Of a stretch of DNA of 64,000 nucleotides, positions 47,211 to 58,879 are shown one piece after another (position 1 is the stretch's first letter; every line of letters begins with the position of its first letter). The notes beneath the pieces were generated by a model. The model did not search any database and was not told the origin of the DNA. It saw only the letters and a list, made by a program, of their open reading frames with translations. Made by a program: the position numbers and the translations under genes. Source of the DNA: Oasisia sp. SBJ-2009 (Eukaryota; Annelida; Polychaeta; Sabellida; Siboglinidae); contig OZ024866.1 of NCBI GenBank assembly GCA_964017155.1, positions 22,432,582 to 22,496,581 on the forward strand. Reading direction: 5' to 3'.

Positions 47211-47650
47211 ATATATATAGCGTCGGGGTACCTATGATCGACCGTTTTTGCGTAGTTTTCCGAGTTTTTTTCGTCTTTGATGTAAAGTTACGCAATTTAA
47301 ATTATTCTCTATTCAAAGCATATTCATTGACGATTTCTACAAACACAAAAAAATTGTTTGATACAATTTGGTGACAAAATACCGGCAGTGATTACCTTCT
47401 CACCCAATAGGTCACAGGGGGGTCCCTAATGATCGACCGTTCACGTTCAGCACATAAACTTGAGTAACGATGTGTCAACAATGATTTTATTCGCCCATGA
47501 CATCAGTTCGCGTATTTGTTTTCACATAAATAATTAGGCCTACGTTAGTACAGTAACAGTCAACACAAAATCACCGAATTTATTGTGTTTATGAAACGGT
47601 CGATCATTAGGGACCCTGTCGATGAAAGGTACCCACACGCTATATATATT
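47211..47650. mobile_element. foldback (MITE-like) element
   Basis: Ends ATATATAGCGTCGGGGTACC and, inverted, ATATATAGCGTGTGGGTACC. The motif TAATGATCGACCGTT occurs three times (once diverged as TATGATCGACCGTT), both orientations included. No coding capacity. Confidence 0.8.
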
Positions 47651-48184
47651 AATTTATGTGAGTGTATTATATAGGAATAATAGGGCAGCATATTCTCGTT
47701 TTTTTGCAGGAATATCTATTAATGGGATTCTTCAAGAATTCTAAACTCTTTATAATGTATTTGATTGAATGTTTCTAAGGATACATCAGCACCTTCCAAA
47801 CATTACATCTCCACATGTTGTCTGTGTCTGCCTGGACTGACTGGTACACAGTACTTGTGTATTCAAGACTGCCTAACTTGCCCCCCAAAATTCTGGAGGC
47901 TAGGCCCCTTTGGTGACCTGTCAGGAACCATGGCTAATTGACAATTTAGCCACACTGAAGGCCAAGTGGCCTGCCTGGAAAGCATAGCTAATTGGTTTTC
48001 AATCTGTGGCAGGCCAGTGGCAACTACTTCTGCCAAGTTAAGCTTCTTATTAGAATTATGTTTTATTAATCACCAATGGCCCTAATATTAGTAATAATAT
48101 GTTGAAAAAATAACTTGGCATACTTGTATTGTCTTTGTGATACAATCCATACTACATCTGACACTTTGTTTGCAGATAGACTTG

Positions 48185-48312
<128 letters not shown>

Positions 48313-48417
48313 ACATATATATTTCACTTGGTTGTATCATTTGTATGGCCAAGTGTTTGATCAATAATTATGTGTTAAATACCTGTTAATTTTTATAATA
48401 GGCCGAAGTGTGACAGA

Positions 48418-48536
48418 ATGATTGAAGTGACAGCGAGTCTGTTAGGTCGCTCTGTCTTCCTGGCCGGAGAAACAGTGAAATGCCAGATTACATTCACAAA
48501 CGTGTGTCGAACCAACAGACAAAGTAGTCCCACAAA
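48418..48536 (+). CDS. RGP1: RGP1 exon 1
   Basis: Residues 1-40, ends phase 2. [18 protein letters not shown] matches the family N-terminus. TATAATAG|GCCGAAG 16 bp upstream looks like an acceptor, so a separate 5' UTR exon is likely. Donor AAA|GTAAGT. Confidence 0.93.
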
Positions 48537-50936
48537 GTAAGTCATGCACTGTTCCCTTCTGTTTGGAAAGGGCAGAAATTTAGCAAGAGGTAACTAAGCA
48601 TGCTGATTTATATTCAGGAGTACTACTTAGTAGAGCGCAGTGGCTCAGGGGTAGAGCTTCGGACTCTCGACTACAAGAACCCGGGTTCGAATCCTGGCTG
48701 CGGCGTTAAAACCTTGGGCAAGTTTTTTCACTCTACATTGCTCCAGTTCACTCAGCTGAATTAAATAGACAGTGGTGGATATGTGTACGAGCAGCCTTCG
48801 CGCATTAATTGTAGCATATGGCTGGATGCTTCCCAGAGAAGCCGAGATGGTGTCTGAGTGAACAGGTCTGTCAGGGAAGTAAAGTGTAAAGCGCTTTGAA
48901 CGGTCCTGAGGATTGGATATTGCGCTATATAAGAACTGCCTTTTTTTTTTTTTTTACTTCTATAATGTTAATGGTGACATTACTTACGAAATATGTGTGC
49001 ATAGGAAGGGGGGAAGGTGTAGGCTGTCTTAAAAGTAGCTGATGTGTTAAACAAAGTTATTTAGAGTTAAACAATAAGAGTATTGGAAAGTTTTAGAACT
49101 CAACATGAACTGCGTCATGAAGTGATCTAGTGGCAGGTGGCACCAAGGCCAGCTTTGAAAGCCTCTGGGCAGAAGGTTGTGGGGAGTGTATTCCATTCTT
49201 CTTTTACTGTTTTTGGAATTTATTTTTATTAGAAAATATAATGATCCAACTTACATAGATTATTAATACTTATTAATTATGTTTATTAGTGTTCAAAAAT
49301 GGAACACAAGGAAAAAATACGGTTCCACTACATAGATTAGTTATCTTATTGTAATTTATAATTTACTATTACTTTATACACTCTTATGTAATCCCACATA
49401 GTAGTGTAAACAAGTATTATGTCAGACTGGGGTAGTGCTCAACTGCTCATTGTGTCTGTAGGGCGAGGCCGGCTACCCTGGCGTGGGCGAGTGCCCAGAT
49501 CCACTGTCAGTGCAATGTGACGGAGGGCCGTGTCGCCATCCACCCCCCGACACAACTGACAACAGCACAAGTCACTACGTCGGGCAACGACACAGCTTTT
49601 GTTCCATTCAGAGGTACCATATATAAATTATGTTCGTTAACCCATAATTAGTCTACATTACTTAGTTAGGCTTGGGTACAATATACTTGCAGAGAACAAC
49701 TTGTTTTGAAGTGTATTTTAGTTGATTTTAGAAGACCATTGCACTGTTTTATGAGGTGTGCTTATGTGTGTATTCTGTGTTTGTTTGGGGCAGGTGAGAG
49801 GGGGTCCACAGTGCTCTCCACCAGACCAAGTATTCTCTTCTGTGATCTCACGCTGGCTCCCGGCGAGACTCACACATGTAAGTCACTTGTTGTTGCAGTG
49901 AAAATATTCATTCTCACAGAGGACAATAGCGGAGTGGAATTAAAGATTTTCTGATTGCATAAATGCTAACTGCTTTAACATATTTTAAATCCTATCTTAA
50001 GCGTGCTGATTACATCTGCATGAAACAGTATTCTTGACAAGCCAAAGGGATATTTTTCTCTTGCATGCTGAGTATTTTCCTCCAGTCTTATGAAATAATG
50101 GGCATTTGTGCAGAATCTTTATCCACTGTAATTTGCTATTACTATATAACTATATCCTTGCACTATCCCAATGTGTCCATTCTATATAATTTTAAATATC
50201 AGCCATGACATAAATATTATTTTATGTAAATTGTGATATCCAAGTAATAGTATGGTTTGCATCATGCTTAGTAGTGAACAAGCTGATGCAAACTGGAGCA
50301 ATATATGTACTACCTAAAGTGCCCTAAAACACCGTTTTATCATGGTATTAATTCCTTTTTCTTTTCTAAAGCAATGTGGAATGATAGCATGAACACAGAG
50401 GGATAAAAACAGAACAGAATATCATTTTGATAATATACCCCAATTTTACACAAATGCTGAATTTTGTTAAATGTGTTGATGATAACCCTGTTTCTTGCCC
50501 AGGCGTGTACCAGGAGAGTCTGCCCCTAGACGCCCCGCCCTCCTTCCGAGGGTCCGCCGTCAAGTACTCCTACAAACTCACCATTGGCACCCAGAGATTC
50601 AGCTGTGCCACCAAGTTGTTGCGAGTGCCGTTTCGGGTGTTTGTATTGCCAGGTTAGTCTTTTGACTCAACCACAAAGTGACTCCCTTCCTTTTGTGGTA
50701 GAACTTGTGCTTTTTTGTCAGTGTTGTCATCATTTCAAAACCTACTGATCTCGCATAGAAATCCTCCATAGATTGTGAATTCTAATCCTCGGCTAGACCT
50801 GTTTCATTTACGGTATACATTTAAATATATACAGCAAATGCACCAAAATGAAGTAAACAAGTATACACATGCTTAATTTTTTCACATGGAGTGCTCTCTC
50901 TCCTCTTCTCTCTCTTCTCTTCTCTCTCTTCTCTCT

Positions 50937-50978
<42 letters not shown>

Positions 50979-51048
50979 CCTCTCTCTCTCTCTCCCTCTC
51001 TCTCTCTCTCTCCCCACTATAATATGAGATTCGGCTGTAATATATTTG

Positions 51049-51083
<35 letters not shown>

Positions 51084-54000
51084 CATATATATCAAATACA
51101 TTATAGCCGAATCTCACATTATGGTCACCTCTGTTATACAACCAGCTTGCCATTAGGGTCACCCTGGGAAAGTCCACAATTATATCTACAATGAAAAAAA
51201 ATGATTCCCACTACATTGTAACATGGTCACCTCATTGTTCACCTTATCTTGGCCCAATTCTGAGGGTGACCTTCAAATGAATTCAATTCAATTTATTTCA
51301 GAACACACAACATTAAAAAGCAAGCAATACAAATACAAATAATAAGTCACATGGTATGAATGAAATACAATTAATTACCTTAATAGCAAGAGCAAGATTC
51401 CACTGTATTTGTGTCACACAGAGACGTATTATGTTGTCAGGTTTAAACGACCTGACAGTCTACAGTGAACCAGAGGAACTGAAGCCTAACAACCCATTCC
51501 AGACCAACCCACAGACAGAGAACTCTCTCCTAGACATTGCCCTTGAGGTCCTCCAGACCATGACCTGCAGGAAAGGACCAAGTGAGTGTGTATGGTCCAT
51601 GGCCTGAATCATCAATGAAAGGGTCAAGTTTTTGTGTGATTACTGTACTAGTCTGCAGGACCAAATGAGTGTTAGTGGTCTTTGATTGGTCTGTTGGAAC
51701 AGACAATTAGTGTATAGGAAAGGTCAAAGTAGATGTCTAATGTTGTCTTTTGAAAAAAAGGACCATTTAAGTTATTAGCCTTCCATGTATCTATGGTTAT
51801 TGGCAGCTCGAAAGGACCAACTGAGTGCCTGCTAGAAACGACTGAGTGTCTGTGGGTATTGGTCTGCCTAAAAATAATTGTTCTTGGATAATGATACACT
51901 AAAACGAACCAGTAGTGTCTGTGGACCAAAAGTGTGCCAATTGATATTTACCTGTAGGAATGGATGGCACCTGATCGATTAGAAAGGACTGAATTAGTGT
52001 CTTTGTGGCCTGTGGTCTACATAGGATGTGTATGTAACACGACTGAATGAGACGTCTCTTGTAGGCTTCTACAACATAACCAACTCACATGGGCGAGTCG
52101 CCAGATTCTGTCTATTCAAACAGGCCTACAGAATAGGAGATGACATTGTAGGCACGTGTGACTTCACTGAGGCCACAGTGCCTTGCGTTCAAGTGAGTGG
52201 ACCCTTTGCTACCCCTGCCTGGGGTACTTCTACATTATCAAGTAACTCGAGACAAGAACACTTATGACATCACTCTGGTATTGTGTGAATTGCATATATT
52301 TTCTGTATGTAATTTGTGTGTGCATGAAAGTATTGGTAGATTTGCCTGCAAAGTGGTTTGTGGTGACGTATAACGGAGTTTAAACTTATCAAAGCATCCA
52401 TTTTCATTGTTCAATTTGGGACATAAAAAATCCCTTTCAGGTCTCAAAGAATCCCTTGATGTATTTTAAAATAATAACCACCCAATAAAAGTAAAAACTT
52501 TTGTAATGCCTTTCTTAGACTAACTGCATAAATTAACTCCACTCACCCACCCATCCACTACAGTCTGAATGAAGTATTTTGTACTGAATTTGTCATGGGA
52601 ATATATCTTACATTATTAATATAATTATAGTAGTAAAATATCCACCCTGTAATGATGTCTTTGTCTTGATAATAGGTTTAATGTCACGTGTCACATCTGC
52701 CTGTTTGTTCTAGTTCTCTGTGACACTTCAAAGTGAAGAACAGGTGGCGGAAGACTGCCAGTGCAAGCCCAGTCAAAGTTCAACTGTGACATCATACAGC
52801 AAGACACAAGAGCTGTGCATTCACACAACAAAGACGCACATCAACATTGCCATTCCTCTCACAGCTACGCCAGCATTTATCACAGACGTAGGTGGGTGCT
52901 TCAAACAACAACCCTCAGCACATCAACATTGCCATTCCTCTCATAGCTACGCCAGCATTTATCACAGACGTAGGTGGGTGCTTCAAACAACAACCCTCAG
53001 CACATCAACATTGCCATTCCCCTCACAGCCACGCCAGCATTTATCACAGACATAGGTGGGTGCTTCAAACAACATCCCTCAGCACATCAACATTGCCATT
53101 CCCCTCACAGCCACGCCAGCATTTATCACAGACATAGGTGGGTGCTTCAAACAACATCCCTCAGCATTCTGAAGGCATTTAGTGAACTAAATACCACTAA
53201 GTGGGGTGCAATCTTCTGGCGGTTAACATACCAATCAATTGAGATACAGCCATTTAAAAAACGTGGGTAGATTTGTTTATCCCACTTTGTTCATTTTTAT
53301 TTTGGCAAAACACACTTGTCCCTTTTATCCACTGTCAGTGCCAGGGGAAGAAAAACGATCCATTTACATTCCTTCTTATGGGAAAGTAGTGATGGTATTT
53401 TCCCTCTGAAATATACTCCAAATATAAAGCTGAATGCTATATTATTTTCATATGGTGCTGACATCTAATATGTTGCAAATATTATAATGAACACAAACAA
53501 CTCCACATGTTTAGACTCAATAACATAATTCATTACTCTGTACACAAGGCATGTGTTGACTAAAATTAATTCTGTATCAACTCAACATAGCAATGACAGG
53601 GGGCGGGTATTACACATGTGTGCTATTAAGTCCGGCCACACATTGTAATAGATTACAAAAATGTAGTTGTTTAAACAGCGCGCTCTAAATCAAAGAATTC
53701 TGGGCTAAAATTCACTGTATGTTCGATTCACTCAAGTGTATAAATGCATACCTAGCCATAGGCTGTGGTGGATATGTGTACACAGGATTTGTACATTAAT
53801 TGCAGCATGTCTGAATGCTTCCAAAGTTCCAAGGGATGTCAGGTGTCCAGTTGAACAGTTCAGCCAAGGATTGACCAGATCCAAGACTGGATACATTACC
53901 TTTAATTTACACTACTATCATTATTCTCATTGCAGTGTGTCTGCGCTGGCATCTGCACTTTGAGTTTGTCACCTGCAAGACCCCCCTGCCACAGATGACC

Positions 54001-54159
54001 ACCCCAGACAACCCGTCAAAGGCTGCCAGTCTGCAGGGTCCAGCACAGCTCGATGTTGACACAATGGTCTGGGACCTGCCCATTCGGGTGTTTGCCACAA
54101 ACCCTGTCTACGCTTCAAGTGTCTCTCTCTTGCGAACAGACACCAGCTGTTGTGTGTGA
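48418..54159 (+). CDS. RGP1: RGP1, Rab6 GEF subunit (Ric1-Rgp1 complex), complete in 8 exons
   Basis: Partner of RIC1 in the exchange factor for Rab6 at Golgi membranes; the family has an arrestin-like fold (Rgp1 domain). Eight exons chain in phase to 391 codons plus stop, the length I recall for the vertebrate protein. Conserved segments in order: [96 protein letters not shown] and WDLPIRV. The start is chosen from the conserved MIEV. Exon 7's donor is repeated four times in an 82-bp array. A possible AATAAA lies at 54623-54628. Confidence 0.96.
48633..48958 (+). mobile_element. tRNA-derived SINE, nearly intact
   Basis: Head with A box TGGCTCAGGGGTAGAG and B box GGTTCGAATCC, body shared with 4168-4507, tail GCGCTATATAAGAACTGCC and a T run. 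It lies in RGP1 intron 1. It folds only partly as a tRNA, so it is not called as a tRNA gene. Confidence 0.9.
49462..49613 (+). CDS. RGP1: RGP1 exon 2
   Basis: Residues 40-91, phase 2 to 1. [20 protein letters not shown] corresponds to vertebrate [12 protein letters not shown]. Acceptor CTGTAG, donor AGAG|GTACCA. Confidence 0.94.
49794..49877 (+). CDS. RGP1: RGP1 exon 3
   Basis: Residues 91-119, phase 1 to 1. [20 protein letters not shown] and LAPGET. Acceptor GGGCAG|GT, donor CAT|GTAAGT. Confidence 0.93.
50503..50652 (+). CDS. RGP1: RGP1 exon 4
   Basis: Residues 119-169, phase 1 to 1. [20 protein letters not shown], then [12 protein letters not shown], the best conserved strand pair in the family. 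Acceptor GCCCAG, donor CCAG|GTTAGT. Confidence 0.95.
50886..51012. repeat. CT-rich microsatellite
   Basis: Polypyrimidine tract of CT, CTTCT and CCCT units in RGP1 intron 4. Confidence 0.95.
51017..51121. repeat. inverted repeat around an AT run
   Basis: TATAATATGAGATTCGGCTG and, inverted, CATAATGTGAGATTCGGCTA flank an AT run. The right side continues GGTCACCTCTGTTATAC, which also occurs diverged at 13314-13331, so these may be transposon ends. Confidence 0.7.
51441..51581 (+). CDS. RGP1: RGP1 exon 5
   Basis: Residues 169-216, phase 1 to 1. A variable linker with NPFQTN and the helix [16 protein letters not shown]. Acceptor TGTCAG|GT, donor CCAA|GTGAGT. Confidence 0.92.
52065..52192 (+). 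CDS. RGP1: RGP1 exon 6
   Basis: Residues 216-258, phase 1 to 0. [20 protein letters not shown] then [16 protein letters not shown]. Acceptor TTGTAG, donor CAA|GTGAGT. Confidence 0.95.
52714..52891 (+). CDS. RGP1: RGP1 exon 7
   Basis: Residues 259-318, phase 0 to 1. [11 protein letters not shown] to [18 protein letters not shown]. The donor GTAG|GTGGGT at 52891 is the first of four identical or near-identical donors at 82-bp spacing. The first is chosen because later ones shift the frame or meet a stop. Confidence 0.93.
52838..53165. repeat. 82-bp array copying the RGP1 exon 7 donor
   Basis: Four units, junctions at 52891, 52973, 53055 and 53137. Each carries about 53 nt of exon 7 (ACATCAACATTGCCATTCC onward) plus GTGGGTGCTTCAAACAAC. 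Units 3 and 4 read GACATAG instead of GACGTAG. Confidence 0.97.
53166..53935. other. rest of RGP1 intron 7
   Basis: A fragment at about 53735-53850 resembles the middle of the tRNA-SINE (GGTGGATATGTGTACAC, ATTAATTGCAGCATG). Nothing else recognised. Confidence 0.4.
53936..54159 (+). CDS. RGP1: RGP1 exon 8 (stop codon)
   Basis: Residues 318-391 and TGA at 54157-54159, phase 1. [20 protein letters not shown] and [16 protein letters not shown] match the family C-terminus. Acceptor ATTGCAG. Confidence 0.95.
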
Positions 54160-54535
54160 ACATGGTCTGTGTAATGTACAGCTACACATACCACCTGTTA
54201 AATGTGAACATGGTCCGTGTAAAATACCACTACAGATGATGGTCTGTGTGAAGTACAGCTACAGATAATGGTCTGTGTAAAGTACCACTACAGACCGTGG
54301 TCTATGCCAACACCAGCTGGTGTTTGTGAACATGGTCTATGTAATATTTATCTATAGACCATGGTCTGTGCTAACATCAGCTGTTGTCTGTGAACATGGT
54401 CTGTGTAATGTTTAACCATTATCTGTACAAACACCAGCTGTTTTGTGTGAATAATGATCCGTGTAATATTCAGCTATAGAGCATGGCCTATACTGACACC
54501 AGCAATCGTGCAAACATGGTATATGTGTAATTGTG
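54135..54535. repeat. degenerate tandem repeat at the RGP1 stop codon and 3' UTR
   Basis: Five or six decayed copies of ACACCAGCTGTTGTGTGTGA then ACATGGTCTGTGTAATGT, the first overlapping the last codons and stop of RGP1. Confidence 0.8.
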
Positions 54536-54622
54536 AGCCTAACATTGTGTATGAACTGCCAGAATGCTGAGTGTAATGTATAGTTTTATGAGATGTGTAT
54601 TTTTTGGAAAGAGTATTCAATT

Positions 54623-54628
54623 AATAAA
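54623..54628 (+). promoter_or_regulatory. candidate RGP1 polyadenylation signal
   Basis: AATAAA 460 bp after the stop; the first canonical hexamer seen on this strand beyond the repeat. Confidence 0.4.
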
Positions 54629-55296
54629 TTGTAGGCAATGTACAGTGAGTTAAAGTGACACACTTTTAAGTCATATTGCTTGTTGCTGTAGTGAGCATAT
54701 TAGTCACTGATTGTATATAACTTAGGAAAATTATGGTGTACAAGTTCTAAAATAAGATTGATAAGCCTTAGATTGAATTAGCATGCTCAATGTTTGATCA
54801 CAACTTGAACTGAAATAAATTACTGTTTTGCTTAAGCTGATCTTTCATTGGTCCCGGGACTATTAGATGTTAAAATATAGGTCTTGATATTTGCATAACT
54901 AGAAGTATTTCCCTGGAAGTTCAGCTTATCCAGGGTACACTGTACAAAGTTATGATGCAGCCATCAGAGATAACCATCTGAGATTACATAAAAATCAACA
55001 GCAGGTATATTTAACAAGCAAACATTTAATAAGTTAATAAAATGTACAGGTGCAGTAACAAAAACGCTGCTGTCATTAATATGACGAAATAAAATTAATA
55101 ACAGACCTGTTATTTCAACAAATTCATTTTAAGCATTTTATGCGAAACTGTTGTGAGAAGGGTGATGTAACAAAACAACAACATTGACAACACCAAATGT
55201 CTGTTTGTCTGCCACTGTTGTCCATTGCACCGTTCTTTTGGCTAGTCGTCAACACACACATGAGATCTCTGTCACACATAGCTACGCTATTTGACG

Positions 55297-55314
55297 CTAT
55301 TCTGGGCCGCCACG
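55297..55314 (-). CDS. KGD4: KGD4 exon 3
   Basis: CGT GGC GGC CCA GAA TAG, that is RGGPE and stop, after acceptor TGTTTCAG. Identical to the C-terminus of vertebrate KGD4. Confidence 0.9.
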   Translation of the reverse strand, partial: RGGPE

Positions 55315-57263
55315 CTGAAACATAAAAGAAACAATTTAATTAATATGTTGCAATATAATAGTAACAACAAATTCAAGCTTACGTACATATTATTTCATGA
55401 TATGTATGCACATGTGTATGTAGGATTTATGCATAATCTATGTATCTGTTTTTGTATAATAGTAATATAACCATTTTGTAAACAACTTGTTAAAAGTTGT
55501 TATATTGCATTATCTCATGATATTAAAACAAGCAACATGTACCTTCCTTAAGTATATCGTAATAACTTAACAGTGCTGCTATAAATAAATATATCACAAT
55601 ACTTTTTAACGGACAATATTTCGCTATAGACAACAGATTGTCATCTACTGACACTTATTCATTGCCCAAATATTGTTTATTTCAGTAAAAAATATAATCA
55701 CGAATAAATCTACTTTAGCCACAGGTTCCTGTAATCACTGGTTTTTAATTTACTTCAAAGAAAGTAATCTGGTATCGACTGAATGCAAACACACCGTTAT
55801 GTATTCCATTTCTTCTTCGCCTATAGGTAAACGTCGGTATCTTGGTGGCACACTGCTATCATAATGTATCTGTGTTACTGGTGTTGATTTGATGCCTGTT
55901 TGTCCAGGTGTTGGTGTTGCTGCGCTACCCGTGGTAGCTGCTCCAGCAGCTGCTCCAGCAGCTGCATTAGCTCCGTGCCGAAATGTTATCATCTTTACAT
56001 GTGGTTTTACAGTCTGGAAAAAATGAATAGTAAATTCATTTATGAAATCAATCAGACATTTCATATTATAGATACCAGATATGTAAAAATTATTGGAAAG
56101 GCACAGACAAGAGCGAATTATTAAATGTTATCATTATTAAACTTTACAGCTAGATGCAATCATCCTAGAACTGGACAAATTTGAATGTGATTAAATAAAA
56201 TGGGTCTTGGATGAACACTAGGCAACTTTAGTCATACATAAAGTTATTTGGCAGGCATATATTATATTGGCCTATTGAATAATGCTGTTGCTACTGTTAA
56301 CAGCATGATACCTGTCAAAGTGTCAGAAACTAATCGTCATTCATGGCAGGCCAGTCTAGTTTTGAATGGAGCTAAATCATAAATGTTAATGACTAGCAAA
56401 TAGGCAATCTTACGAAGTAAGACAACAGTACATTTAGCTTAATTTGCTCTGACCAGACAGTGTTCCTGTGCATAAATATACATCACATAATAAGTACATC
56501 ATCGTCATCATGTATGCACATTTTTTATTTTGTCCGTGTAAATGTTAAAAAAAATAGCTCTTTAAGTACAAATTATGCACAATTACTAAATTATAAATTA
56601 CTGGAATCACATCAAAAGAATAACAAATTGAACGAATCCAAATAAAAAAAAATTTATGCCCAAATATATTTATGAAATTATATTGGTTATTACTTCTACT
56701 ACAGACGGTATAATTTACACCAATTGAATTTATGATAATTTAGTTCCAATTTATAGTCGATTCAACTGGCCTGGGGATCCATGGGGTGCATGCACGCCAC
56801 AGGTTTTGTTGTCAAGTTCAATGCCAAGGCCAAGGGAGGTGCAGTTTGAGGATTTTGGGGTGCTGTTGTCAGTGTTGGTTTTCGAAGAGCTTGGAATTCC
56901 TTAAATTGGTTTCCGCGCCACCCGTTCATCAACTCCGACAGCCACCTCTAACGACAGAATGATACGTAAACGTTAAATCAAATGTCAGATTGAATCTGAC
57001 ATTTAATTTGTGATAGAAGACGTTGAACTTGGGATTTATTTGAGATTCTTGACTGATCTGATGACAGATCATTCAACTGACGTTCCGAAATAACGCGAGT
57101 AAAGCGACCATATATCTATTTTCGTAAATACTTGGCAGCAAAATTATACGTTAACATACCAAGTTATTCTCAAAAAGCCTTGCTGAATATGTGTATTAAT
57201 TAACTGACAAGGTGATCTTCAATGCATACACACCTGAAGTACCTTCCAACCCGCAGCCGCCAT
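55297..57263 (-). CDS. KGD4: KGD4 / MRPS36, 2-oxoglutarate dehydrogenase complex component, 3 exons
   Basis: Small mitochondrial protein that anchors the E3 subunit to the 2-oxoglutarate dehydrogenase core; formerly named ribosomal protein MRPS36. Exons 57234-57263, 55795-56013 and 55297-55314 join in phase to 88 codons. It begins MAAAGWKVLQTVKPHVKMIT (human ASRVVQVVKPHTPLIRF). An Ala/Gly/Thr-rich linker follows, and it ends PPRYRRLPIGEEEMEYIT plus RGGPE, matching human LPQKYRRKLVSQEEMEFIQRGGPE. The final RGGPE sits on an 18-nt last coding exon. Convergent with RGP1, 1.1 kb between stops. Confidence 0.93.
55795..56013 (-). CDS. KGD4: KGD4 exon 2
   Basis: 73 codons, phase 0 to 0, from TVKPHVK to EEMEYIT. 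Acceptor TTTCCAG|ACT, donor ATAACG|GTGTGT. Confidence 0.92.
56762..56947 (-). CDS. candidate alternative last exon in KGD4 intron 1, unrecognised
   Basis: Acceptor TCGTTAG|AGGTGG is followed by 61 codons and a TGA, open in the same phase (0) in which KGD4 exon 1 ends. Joined to exon 1 it would give a 71-residue protein. The sequence starts RWLSELMNGWRGNQFKEFQA, then a Pro/Thr/Leu-rich part and KPVACMHPMDPQAS. It is more GC-rich than the surrounding intron. I do not recognise it; it could instead be an old transposon piece or a chance frame. Confidence 0.35.
   Translation of the reverse strand, partial: RWLSELMNGWRGNQFKEFQALRKPTLTTAPQNPQTAPPLALALNLTTKPVACMHPMDPQAS
57234..57263 (-). CDS. KGD4: KGD4 exon 1
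   Basis: Ten codons, MAAAGWKVLQ, ending in phase 0 at CTTCAG|GTGTGT. The start is set by similarity to the vertebrate N-terminus. Confidence 0.88.
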
Positions 57264-57479
57264 GATGTTACATAATGGAAATCAGTCCTTCCGCAAACCT
57301 CCAGAGGGCGCCATTTCAAGTAGGATTCAAGTATCTGCAATACTCACTAGGTGGAGTAATTGCAATGAAATATTAACTAGTTTGCCCTACAAAGTCAGAC
57401 TACTAAATATTACAACAAACTGCCCGTATTTTTATGAAAGCGTATTGTTTGTCATCAGACGGTATGGTAGAATCACTTA

Positions 57480-58116
57480 AGCATCACGTAATCTGTCGCC
57501 GCCATCAAAAATAAGCCGAGCCCAGAAGGCTGAACACGTACGTTGTAATACCTTTCGCGTGCAGACGCGCGTGCATCAACGTATATTATTTGTATTGACA
57601 TATTGACTTTTTTATATGGGCATTGTTGACAATACAAACATGTTTTTATTATAAAAACAAGGCAAAGGTTTGAAAGTTACTAAACATATGCCTACTTGGA
57701 TATGTTAATTTGATACGAGATGTCATACAATATTTCGCGAGCTAAATTATAGAGAAGAACTCCTGCGTTAGCCCAAGTTTGGGCTGTTTGGAGGAAACAA
57801 CCTAAGAACTAAGAATATGCCCATTACAAGGATACGAAAATCAATCCACCACTGCAAGCTCTCGATGGAACCAAACTAACAAACATTATAATGATTGCCT
57901 ATATACCATTCAATACAATAGGCCGATAAACGAGTTACTAGATCCCAAAGTATACAGAATTCCAGTTGTCAACAGTTTCGTATAATCATATGTGCATGTA
58001 TATATAAACTGCTACAGCTGGAAATTAAGTATTTGTCAGATAACTGCTCACGTCCGAATCCGAGGCAAATAAGTTAAGATGTCATATATTGCACCATAGG
58101 AATATATATTACACAA

Positions 58117-58120
<4 letters not shown>
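57480..58120. other. region upstream of KGD4, no feature seen
   Basis: AT-rich non-coding sequence between the KGD4 start and an AT run at 58120-58190. No promoter element is obvious. Confidence 0.4.
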
Positions 58121-58188
<68 letters not shown>

Positions 58189-58192
58189 CATT
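58120..58192. repeat. AT dinucleotide repeat
   Basis: About 70 bp of AT with one ACATATATATATACA break. Confidence 0.95.
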
Positions 58193-58392
58193 GTTGGCAT
58201 ATTAATTGTTCGCTTAGGAAATGTAGGTTGCATTGACGAGATCACGTGCATAACTTTATTTGTGAAGAAGGTAACGCTTATGAACAACAATACTCATATC
58301 AGGATCTTCCTGACTTATTTTTTAAATGCCTTATGTATAAACATGGCTCTCCCGTGACTTTGTTCATGTTAAATGTAAGTTAATTTCACCAG

Positions 58393-58610
58393 TATCCAGT
58401 CCTCAGGTAGACACATAACTTTCCGCAAAACCTTTTCAATCGAAAACCCACCACTCTCTGTTACAACCAGGTACTCATTGCTTCAGCTGATTGGTATGAA
58501 CTGGAACGATGTAGAGCGAATGCTCTTGCCCGACGTTCAAAATAACATCGTAGGGTATGAACCCAAGACCGATGTTACAGCCATTGCTACTCAATCAGCC
58601 CTGCACACGA
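58393..58610 (-). mobile_element. diverged tRNA-derived SINE
   Basis: Keeps AACCAGGTACTCATTGCTTC, GAACTGGAACGATGTAGAG and a decayed B box, in the order seen at 4168-4507. Confidence 0.65.
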
Positions 58611-58659
58611 ATATAAAGTATATACGAAGGAACATGCATTCCTGATAGTATTTCCAGAT

Positions 58660-58865
58660 AAGGCCGGTATAGGTCCAATGTTGTTTGGCAACAGTGGCCC
58701 AAGACTGGGATATGCCTCGGGCCACTGTTGGTTCAACAATGACAGACAGACCTTCTGCTTGGCCCAGCACTTGCACCAACACTGGGCCATTATATAGGGA
58801 TGCTATTGTTGAGACAAAATGCTGCTGTTTTTCGCCAGCGTTGGCCCAATATGGGAATGCTATCT
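58660..58865. repeat. short inverted GGCCCAA-type repeats
   Basis: CAACAGTGGCCCAAGACTGG, GGGCCACTGTTG, CCAACACTGGGCC and GTTGGCCCAATATGGG occur within 200 bp in both orientations, ending where the retrotransposon begins. Confidence 0.6.
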
Positions 58866-58879
58866 CATCATGCTGTCGG

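Noticed and set aside
48633..48710. tRNA gene at the head of the SINE
   Set aside because: A and B boxes are present, but the anticodon and acceptor arms do not pair properly and the sequence continues into a SINE body shared with other loci.
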